Source: Hyphochytrium catenoides (taxonomy: Eukaryota; Sar; Hyphochytriomycetes; Hyphochytriales; Hyphochytriaceae). From it: a DNA stretch of 13,618 nt. Both the position numbers and the translations under genes were made by a program. How positions within the stretch are numbered: position 1 is the first letter of the stretch; the number at the start of each line of letters is the position of its first letter. The DNA lies in NCBI GenBank assembly GCA_900088475.1, contig FLMG01002669.1:1-13618 (forward strand), written 5' to 3'. The notes below the pieces were generated by a model. The model was not told the origin of the DNA. It searched no databases and saw only the letters and a list, made by a program, of their open reading frames with translations. Below are positions 1 to 7,900 of the stretch, in pieces.

Positions 1-55
1 ACTGGCTTTGTGTTGGTGATACCCGTCGGTCTCCCCACCTCTCTCCGGCTGCAGT

Positions 56-231
56 CGTTCCCTCCATAGTCACTCACCCATGGGTGGGAACCCCCACTCC
101 GACCTGGAGGGCGACAACCCTCTGTTCTTCTTCCAATATAAAGCCAGTAATGCGTTTCTGGGCCCTCCTCCTGTGTCCCCCTGCCAACCCCACAATACGC
201 CTCCCTCGCTTTTTTTATTCTACACAAAGTA
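56..231 (+). CDS. Possible 3'-terminal exon of an unidentified plus-strand gene
   Basis: A frame containing the ATG at 80 is open from the left and ends at a TAA near 229-231. Just upstream, at 40-54, lies a pyrimidine-rich stretch ending in GCAG that would serve as a splice acceptor. The frame would encode about 58 residues, including an FFFQYK-like stretch and a Pro-rich end. An AATAAA follows at 309-314, as expected for the 3' end of a transcript on this strand. I do not recognise the protein. Frame 3 is also open over most of this interval, so the reading frame itself is uncertain. If real, this gene would lie in tandem with the protease gene that starts about 1.1 kb further on. Confidence 0.25.
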
Positions 232-308
232 AACAAATTTTATTTCTTCTTAGATAAAAAAGCCTTCTCTCTGTATAGACGGCATGCTCTGTGATAAACC
301 TGTCTTTC

Positions 309-314
309 AATAAA
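309..314 (+). promoter_or_regulatory. Candidate polyadenylation signal AATAAA
   Basis: A canonical AATAAA hexamer sits about 80 bases after the stop codon of the possible terminal exon at 56-231. It lies in AT-rich sequence suited to a 3' UTR. The motif is short and could occur by chance; its position after the stop is the only support. Confidence 0.3.
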
Positions 315-1386
315 TCTCACACACAATGACCATCTTCTTTCCGAGAAAGCTTTATTTGGAAAAAAAGGCAGTGACAAACATGATATCATTATTATATAAA
401 AAGCCGAAATAAGCTTCGGTGGGGTCTTCCGGTCCTATTCTCAGGTAACTGTACAGTTTCTATTAGTTTTGGTTCCCTGACCCTTTACGCACAACCCATA
501 AAATTTTAGTCCACAAGGAGAAAATGTCGCGGCCATCGCAACAGCCTCGTCCTCCTCCCAACAAGCTCTCTTCCTTCATCTGGAGACAGATTCTCAGGTT
601 GCAGGCAGAAGGAGAAGAGATCTCGACCCATTGTCGTCCCATTGTTTGGCTGACTGGCTGAGAGTTGAGACCAAACAAAGAAGGCGGCTGCTGCTGTGTG
701 ATCATCAGCTCTTAAGGGAGAAGATAGCTTGATGATGGAAGGTGCGGTGCGTAAGCGTCTTCTTACTGCCACCATCGTCTGCTTCCTCTTCTCTCCTCTT
801 AGCTTGCCGGACAGGAGGTAGTACAGACAGGCTGGCTGGCTGTGAGGAGGGTAGCCTGATGAGTCGCCAGTGCTGGTTGAAGAAGGAGGTGGCTGAAGAA
901 GAAGAAGACCTTTAATAATGCTTAGGAGGTTAGGGCTTCTTCCTAGGCTTTTTTTAAAATATATGTTCCCGTTCTAATATGATGAATGGAGAGCTCTGTC
1001 GTTCGTCGGCTGTTGTCTTCCATCATTCATCATCAACCTAAGTAACCTCCTTCCCTACTTCTTAACTATCATCCACTGAAAAGACGACGAGAGCCCAAGG
1101 TGCCGCCTCCTCAGCGCGTTATTATACTACCTCGCGGGTGATGAGGCGAGCAAGAGTGATTAGCGGTAAAAAGAATATAATAGTAGAGAAAGCGGTCGTC
1201 AGTGACTCGCCAGCATTTATGGGTCCGATAAGCAGCCAACAGGAGTGAGAAGATATACTTGAGCGCGTAGGTTGCCAGGCAGATTCAGTCGTCAGGCTCC
1301 CCGTACATAGACATAAGGGCTACGTAGACCTCCGCGCACCGCATCGCACATCACACTACTGGACTGAAGCACTTCTCACGGCAGCA
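315..1386. other. Intergenic region upstream of the protease gene; no gene supported
   Basis: About 1.07 kb without a convincing coding frame on either strand. It holds GAA-rich patches near 880-910, a short inverted repeat CCGAA...TTCGG at 403-418, and a more GC-rich stretch toward 1300-1386 that is probably the promoter and 5' UTR of the protease gene. I see no clear TATA box, tRNA or other RNA gene. Minus-strand frames at 463-775 are short, mostly lack an ATG start, and show no domain-like features. Confidence 0.5.
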
Positions 1387-3048
1387 ATGCTTAATGGAGC
1401 TTCATCGTCACGGCAACAATTGAACCACCGGGTGATCACAATGCAGTTGTGGATCAAGCTGCTCCTATCCATCTTCTGTTTCAGTCACAAAGCCGGACCT
1501 GGACTGCCCTTACCTATATCCATTCCTCTACGCTCAAGAGCATCAATCGATGGAGCCATTAGTCGAACATCCATCAGAGGCCCAGGCAACGATAATCGAC
1601 TATCTGTCGCTCCTCCATGGAGGTTGCGATCTTTTAATGCTCTAGAGCAGCAACTCGCGGCTGGAGGAGGTCCGAGCTCCGTCCCTCTCGACTCTGACCC
1701 ATTTGGTCTCATCTTAGTGGGCGAGATTGGCGTTGGTGGCACGTCATTCCCTCTCCTCATGGACACCGGCTCCTCCGACATTTGGCTCAATGGGACGCGA
1801 GAAGATACGGAGCTCTCCAAGAAGGTCTTCTCAAGTTATGGTAAGGACTGCTGTGCGTCAGGGAAATGCTGCGGCAGTGACAGTTGTTCCGCCATGGACC
1901 GGAAGCATCATACCTTGGCCACCTGCGGTTTTCATATTGAGTATGTCTCTGGGGCTGCGAGCGGGACGTTAGGAGTTGCTTCTGCAGTGTTTGGACAGCA
2001 GAATATCGGAGATATCCAGCTCGGCCTTGGCACCCTGGAGGACCCTCAACTCCGTGAGGTTATACCCGGCATCTTAGGTCTGGGCTTCCCGATCTTGGCT
2101 TCTTTTACAAAGCCCACGTTGGTCGATGTACTGTCAGAGTTCACCTTCAAGCTCACAGGCGAGAAGGCTCTACTTCTCGGTCATGTCAACACCGCAGGGC
2201 CTGGCAACTCGTCCGCGAGTGGCAGCAGCGGTGTAAGCCTTCCATCGACACTCCAATGGCTGGACGTTGCCCTCAAGCCAGTAACAACCACGGTCGGTGT
2301 CGTGAACGCCTGGTGGAGCGTTACACTGTCTAAGGTCAAGACTAAGGCTGCCGGTCAGAGTGAAGACGAAGTGGTTGTCCCTGAGATTGCCAATCGCCCC
2401 GTCATTTTCGACTCAGGAACATCCTTAGTTGTTATTCCTCCTAACGACCTCAACATACTAATCTCCTCAATACTTCCCAAGGACTCGACTAGCCCTTGCA
2501 AGAAAATCTCATGTGGATCGGCAAGTGCGACCAATATGTACGGCTGCACCTCTCTGGACAACCTTCGGAAACTTACTCTCTTCTTTGGCGATGGCAATGC
2601 TAGCCTCTCTGTCACTCCGGAGCAGTACTCGCTGCGCCATGCCTGTCCCGAGATGACTTATACTCTAGTCTTTGCAGCCTTGGACGGAAAAGAAGAAGAT
2701 GATGTCCATGGGTGGCTGGTGGGCATGGGGTTCTTAAAGAACTTTCCATATATCAAGCATGATGCCGCCGCCCGCACCATATCGTTTGCTATTGACCCGG
2801 AGGCCGCTCGTGGCGCAACGAAGGAGGGTAACAGCAGCACTGGCAATAGTAAGGCCCCTTCATCAGCTACTGATGATGATGAGCCATTGAAAAGCAATAC
2901 TGACGGAGGAGTTAACCTTGCTTTAGTGATAGCTGTTGCCGTGTCCGGGAGCATCATTGTAGGACTAGCGATAGCGGGTGGTGTCTGGTGGTGGGCAATG
3001 CGTAGAGAGAGGATGACAGGAGAAGTGCCACTCAATTGTGAAAGCTAA
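1387..3048 (+). CDS. Membrane-anchored pepsin-family (A1) aspartic protease, intronless
   Basis: This encodes a 553-residue aspartyl endopeptidase. The first catalytic motif is DTGSSDIW with Asp126. The second is FDSGTSLVVIP with Asp342. The family strand GILGLGF lies at 228-234. The flap appears to be IEYVSG, with Tyr186 in the position of pepsin Tyr75. A cluster of five cysteines at 155-167 plus Cys180, between the first Asp and the flap, recalls the Cys-rich insert of nepenthesin/plasmepsin V-type enzymes; Cys371, 376, 387 and 420 lie in the C-terminal lobe. A Ser/Thr/Asp-rich stalk (about 471-508) leads to a transmembrane helix at about 509-536, then RRER and a 13-residue tail. This suggests a type I protein with its catalytic side in the lumen or outside the cell, probably in the secretory or endosomal system. 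Four N-glycosylation sequons are visible. The hydrophobic signal-like segment directly follows the second Met (codon at 1441), so translation may begin there and give 535 residues. Residues 40-100 look like a propeptide. Substrate unknown. Confidence 0.9.
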   Translation: MLNGASSSRQQLNHRVITMQLWIKLLLSIFCFSHKAGPGLPLPISIPLRSRASIDGAISRTSIRGPGNDNRLSVAPPWRLRSFNALEQQLAAGGGPSSVPLDSDPFGLILVGEIGVGGTSFPLLMDTGSSDIWLNGTREDTELSKKVFSSYGKDCCASGKCCGSDSCSAMDRKHHTLATCGFHIEYVSGAASGTLGVASAVFGQQNIGDIQLGLGTLEDPQLREVIPGILGLGFPILASFTKPTLVDVLSEFTFKLTGEKALLLGHVNTAGPGNSSASGSSGVSLPSTLQWLDVALKPVTTTVGVVNAWWSVTLSKVKTKAAGQSEDEVVVPEIANRPVIFDSGTSLVVIPPNDLNILISSILPKDSTSPCKKISCGSASATNMYGCTSLDNLRKLTLFFGDGNASLSVTPEQYSLRHACPEMTYTLVFAALDGKEEDDVHGWLVGMGFLKNFPYIKHDAAARTISFAIDPEAARGATKEGNSSTGNSKAPSSATDDDEPLKSNTDGGVNLALVIAVAVSGSIIVGLAIAGGVWWWAMRRERMTGEVPLNCES

Positions 3049-3834
3049 TCCAATAAGGGTTGCGACGTATCACGTTGGCTTGTTGCGCGCTTTCTCATCA
3101 TGACTAGGTACAGATAACAGGCAAAGTCAAATCAGATTGTAGCGCCTCAGAGCTTCATGGGTCCAAGCTTAGCTTCAGCCACGGCGTAAAGTTCAGTCAC
3201 GCCGCCACGTTATCGATAGTGCTCATTAGTGTAGGCTGTGCCAAAATCTTCAAAGAGCATGGTAGTGACATTATTGGCACGGACTCGATAAAGCCACATT
3301 CTGCTCAGATCAAGGAGTTTCGAGTATCGGATCCTTTGACGCGATCACGACTCAAGGTCACCTATCCTTCACACTGCTACCGCCTTCCAGCGATCTCCCT
3401 CGTTAACGTAACTACCAGTCCATCATCATCAGGGCTGGAGCTGTTAGGTAGAGAGACCCGGGACCACGGCTGTGCCACGACATTCATCAACACACGTTCC
3501 AAATCCTTCTCCATAATACCTCTCCTCCTGGTGAAAGCAAATAGAGCTCAAGCTGTCTGTCTTAATATATGGATCATGCTCGTCCGTAGCGCTGCGTAGA
3601 GTATGAAGCCAGATAGATCGGACCCCGCGAGACGCTCTCGCTGTTTGGTGTCGGAGCCACTTCTTGCGGCCGGCGGTACATCGTCGCTTGGGGTTATTGC
3701 CGCCAGGATATCCTCTCCATCATAGTCAAAAGCAAATCTTCTGGACTGAAAAGCGCAACATAAGCAGGCAGTCCCGGAGCTCTTCGTCGGCCCAAACTTC
3801 TGATCGCTCAGCACTCACCTCGTAAGCCTAGCTC

Positions 3835-3860
3835 CATAACATAGGAACATAACATAGGAA
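3835..3860. repeat. Two-copy 13-bp tandem repeat
   Basis: The unit CATAACATAGGAA occurs twice without interruption or mismatch. It lies in noncoding sequence and is probably a slippage product; I see no sign of function. Confidence 0.8.
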
Positions 3861-4360
3861 CGGCTTCCATAGGTCCTCCCTGTCGCACCAGATTTGCTGC
3901 CAGTGGAGTCTAGGCTCCATACCTCACGGCTACTACTGCCCAGCACCCTGCGTCCCCTAACCTGTCATGCTGCTATCTCTCTACATATGAAAGCAAGCAA
4001 CCAGTGGGCGATCAAGCAAAGAAATATTCCAACCAGTTGAGAAGCCAGACCTGACTGACTATCCTTGAGGATCTACTTATACGTTAGCATTCTCCCCGCC
4101 CAGCGGCACAGCGTGTCCCGGTCAAGGCTTCTCTTCCTCTTTGCACGCCCTCCCATCAGCAAGCAACAGCTCTTTCAATCCTCCGCCTCTGCCTAGCTAC
4201 TCTGGGAAATCTCTCCAGACGGTTGTCAGTTTGCCAGCTCTCTCTCTCTCTGATCCGGTCTCTCTAGCCACCCTTGACCGACTTCCCTACTCTTTGCCTT
4301 GCTTATTATCGCCTCTAATATTATACACTCTCCTGGCTAAGCGCCCAGCTACTATCTACC

Positions 4361-4366
4361 TTTAAT
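4361..4366 (-). promoter_or_regulatory. Candidate polyadenylation signal ATTAAA for the TOG gene
   Basis: The minus strand reads ATTAAA about 120 bases beyond the stop codon of the large minus-strand gene. This is a common variant of AATAAA, at a plausible 3' UTR distance. No AATAAA was found on the minus strand closer to the stop. Support is positional only. Confidence 0.3.
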
Positions 4367-4485
4367 CTCTCGCCACAGGTCCTGCGTACAGCTCAAGATG
4401 TCACGTCTATGCCAGGCTTCCCGATCTCAAATATGGGTAGGGACTGGAATGGCTATCCTTGTTATTATCTTAGAGTTCCCCTTCA

Positions 4486-4914
4486 CTAGGAGTGTCGACG
4501 ATTCTTCAAAATGCTCTTGGTTCCACTATGTGAGCCCTCTCTCTCCTTGTCTTTGTTACTGACACGCGTGGAGGAAGATGAAGAGAAGTCTATTGACTTA
4601 AAGTCTCCCGCCCCTGCTATCTCCTTTGAGTTTGTCTCCCTTAGCCACACAGGCAGATCCTCCTTCTTCCCGCTGACCTCTGCGCTAGGAGCAGATGAAG
4701 GGGGAGCAGGGAAGGGCTCAGCCTCCAGAGTCTTTCCTTCAGCGTTAGGAGCTGAAGAGGTCCGCATGGCACTGATTCGTCTCACATGAGACGCCGTGCT
4801 CATATTCATCTCGTCCTGCTGAACGCTGGATCTCTTCCTCCTCGGAGAAGAGGAAGCGGAGGGGTTTATCTCTCCAGCCGTTATAGAAGAGCCCCGCTCT
4901 CTCAAATCTAAGGC
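4486..4914 (-). other. C-terminal Ser-rich basic tail of the TOG protein
   Basis: About 140 residues follow the last TOG module. They are rich in Ser, Pro and charged residues and predicted disordered by composition. Basophilic-kinase-like motifs RKRSS, RRIS and a terminal NRRHS stand out. A more ordered-looking PVWLRE lies about 55 residues from the end. There are no cysteines here, so the zinc-finger region known from CEP104 is absent. A role in microtubule binding or regulation by phosphorylation is inference. Confidence 0.6.
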
Positions 4915-7900
4915 AGACAGCCGTTCAGAGAGCTGTGGCATCAGCCTCACAACCAGAGGAATCAGCACCATCCTAATGCTCTGGTCCGTCCCAGCCAAGA
5001 AGCTACTAACAGCATCTGGACCGGTCATCTCACAGGCCACTGCAGTCACATCGGTAGCCAGTTTGGAGATGAGGGGAGACACATGCCGAAGAGCGTGTGC
5101 TACGAACCCGAGAACAGTGTCCAGGGCCAGAGACGAACCGGAAATTGGCAGAGAAAACTCCCCAATTAGGGCTAAAATCAGTTGCAATCTGGCGCTTAGC
5201 TGCTGAGCGACAGCAGAATACTTTCGAATGGCAGCCTTCTCTTCGGTCGTTAATCTGCCCAAAGGCTGGGACGGAGAGGGGGAGAGAGGAGGCTTCTCTG
5301 AGAAGTCCAAGGGGGAGAGAAGACACCTCGCAACAGTGTTTAGCGCTACTTCGTGTTGCCGCGAGAGACGAAGAAGGACGTCATAGCATGCGCGTCGCAA
5401 GCGAACACTTTCATCCCCTGTTCTCTCTACTATGGTCTTTACCATAGAAGAGAGAATCATTCGACTCTCCCAGCTCTCCCAGGGAAACGCGACGGTAGGA
5501 GAGAGGGCGCTGTTCTGACTATCCACTGCTTGGAGGAGGTCAATGGCCGCCAGGCGCACTCTTGGGCTGTCGTCCATGAGGACCTGGAGGTCCAAGGAAA
5601 CGGCGGAAAGACAGTGGTACAAGGAAAAAGAGAGAGAGAGGAAGAGAGAGACGCGCAGACGAACAGAGAGGAGAGGAAATGGGTGAAAGGGATATTGGTA
5701 AGAGAGAGCCATCAGGTCAACCTTGTAACAGGCCAGTGGAGGATGGCATACATATACAAAGCCAGACAGCTGTATGAGATAGGAGCAAAAGTACTTCCGT
5801 ACTAAAACACGTTGAAGAAAGGACAGAAGCAGCAAAGCTTGAACCTTAACGACAAGGATTGCTACAGCCTCAACTTGCAAGCAACTCCAGAAGCTGGCGA
5901 ACCCGATTTATGGTGCATGAAAGAAATAGCAAGCCGACATGGAGGGAGAGAGACCCACAGAGGAACAAGGTACTCGAGGAAGTACATGCTCAGAGGCGCC
6001 GAAGGAGAGAGATGCCAAAGGCATGTCAAAAACGACGAGACCAGAAGAATGTCTTTACCTGCTTTACAAGCAAACAACAAAGCTCCCATGCTTTGCCATC
6101 GGTGTTTCGTACAGGAGGTGCGTTGCCCATTCCTGCTATCCGCTCGGCTGCCCTCCACAGCCCCTCTCGCCGCTGTTGCCAGGAGGAGGAGAGAAGAAGA
6201 GACGTATCTTCTTCTCCTAGAAACATGACCAGGCGTGCACGGTCTAGGCTTTGAATCTTGGAAGCGCCAGAATTGGACTTGCGACTGCCATGAAGGAGGA
6301 ACAGAATCATATGACTAGGGGTCAGCTAACACTAAAATGGGAAGCAACCGAAAGGATTCGGTGAAGGCAGTGCCGGAGTCACAGTCAGAGCCAATAGCAC
6401 ATGATATGAAGAGAAGAGAGGCATAGAACGGAGTGCGCAGGAGAAGGATGAATGGAATGAGGATATACATACCGCTCCTCTTTTGTTGGTGAACTAACTC
6501 CTACGTTAATGTGAAGTGTAGCATCCCTCAGCGCAGCTTGAGTGGATGGTTTAAGGTCTCTCACAGCCTCCTGAAGATCAAATGGCTGACCATCCTCCCC
6601 ATAACCAGTGAAGAGACCTCCCTGAGGGATTATATCAGTACGATGAGGAGACCTTTGACTCACAATGTCTCTGGTGAGTCAGATGTAGGGAGAGTTCGAG
6701 TACAAAGTGAGTAAGAGGAACATACAAAGAAAGGCGATAGAGAGGTCCTCCGCGCACAATGGCAGAGAATGTCTGAGTCCCCTCATGCCCTTAGGTAATA
6801 AAGCCATTTGCAGCGCTTAAGGAATGAAAGAGAGAGAAGTTTCTGCCGCGAAGTGTAAGATGACGGCTAGTGGCTGCTGAGGCACAAATCCTGACAAAAA
6901 ATGATGTTGACTCCGTCTACCTGTGTCTTCTCATAGATTTTCGCATAAGTCGCAACCGCGGCATTCCTTACATCCACATGCTTGTGGTCCAGACAAGGGA
7001 TTACCAGACCCATGATCGCAGACAGAGAGAGACGCATCGACGGGTGTGCTGGTAGCAGAGGGAACGTAAGGGACTAGGAACTCTCCATCTCTCCTCCATG
7101 ATGCCGTGTAACATTCTCCGCCCCTTCTCCAACCCACTGCTACCTTGTTCCCCGCTTGCCCCTCTTTTGTTTCTCACTGTAACCTTCCCGTCCTCACCTG
7201 CCGCTGTTGAACGAGAAGGGCCAAATTGTTCAATCAGCTTTCCTAGAAGGGAGAGACGAGAGACAGTGCCAGCTGCGCTTTGTTGCAGCTGCTCGTCATT
7301 AACGTTAAGAACAGCGTTCGCTATGTTGGAGGCTCCTATATCCGGGGATAGGGCAAGGGAGAGTAGTGCTTTCTCACTATCTTCTCTTAGCCTCTGCTTT
7401 GAGTCAGATAGCTTGCTGGCAATGTGAGAGAGCAGAGAAGAGAGTGCTCCTCTGTAAAGAAACTCTCTACCCCCCTGTGCAATTGTCGGGAGATACTCCT
7501 GGACAATCGCTTGCAGGAGAAGGAGGGAGGACTGATAAACTCTTAGGACGACATCCCCTAGTCCCCTTTCAACGACTTCTGCCGCCACTGTGACAACCTT
7601 AGGCTCTCCGGCTTTCAAGGCAGAGATGGAGAACTGCGTCGGGAGAGAAACCCCTCTAGCGGTAAACACAAGGCCAGCCTGAATCTGCACATGAAGAAAA
7701 GAATGTTGAGATATAGGCGGGCAGGAAAGATAGGGGAGAGAGAACGCCATTGACAGAGAACGTAGGAGACCGCGGACAAATAAGATAAGACTTGTGCTGG
7801 AGAGTCTTGGCAGCTTGTATCGTTTTTGACAGAGCAGAGAGATGATAAGTCATTCAAGAAAAAGAGAAAGAGATACAGAGTCAGAGGAAGAGAGGGATAA

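Larger units (their letters stand above)
3049..4485. other. Tail-to-tail intergenic region
   Basis: About 1.4 kb lies between the protease stop codon and the stop codon of the minus-strand TOG gene, so it should contain both 3' UTRs. No open frame looks like a protein. The longest, on the plus strand at 3219-3599, begins with GTG and has no domain-like composition. A minus-strand frame around 3548-3814 is preceded by a donor-like GAG/GTGAGT, but I found no partner exon. A 13-base tandem duplication lies at 3835-3860 and a CT run at about 4230-4250. No tRNA-like fold was found by eye. Confidence 0.5.

Noticed and set aside
463-775. Two minus-strand frames of 80-89 codons
   Set aside because: Short, overlapping each other in different frames, no motif and no supporting splice or polyadenylation signals.
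2658-3035. Minus-strand 125-codon frame inside the protease gene
   Set aside because: Antisense shadow of the protease C-terminal lobe and membrane anchor, both clearly coding on the plus strand.
3219-3599. Plus-strand 126-codon frame in the spacer
   Set aside because: Begins with GTG, has no ATG start, no recognisable motif, and follows directly on protease 3' sequence.
3603-3725. Small plus-strand ATG frame of about 40 codons
   Set aside because: Length is expected by chance and there is no supporting context.
5097-5805. Plus-strand open frames of 116 and 150 codons
   Set aside because: They lie mostly antisense to the long last exon of the TOG gene (the second runs on into intron 16) and have low-complexity composition without domain features.
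5812-6254. Overlapping plus-strand open frames of 93 to 138 codons
   Set aside because: They start without clear context, are rich in R/E/K from GA-rich intron sequence, and oppose the exon at 6059-6284, which is supported by splice phase and TOG homology.
6622-6671. Extending the exon at 6473-6621 upstream to a CACCAG acceptor at about 6678
   Set aside because: That acceptor gives the wrong phase for the preceding exon ending KTQ; the acceptor CCCTCAG at 6622-6628, preceded by a TACTGAT branch-like motif, restores phase 0.
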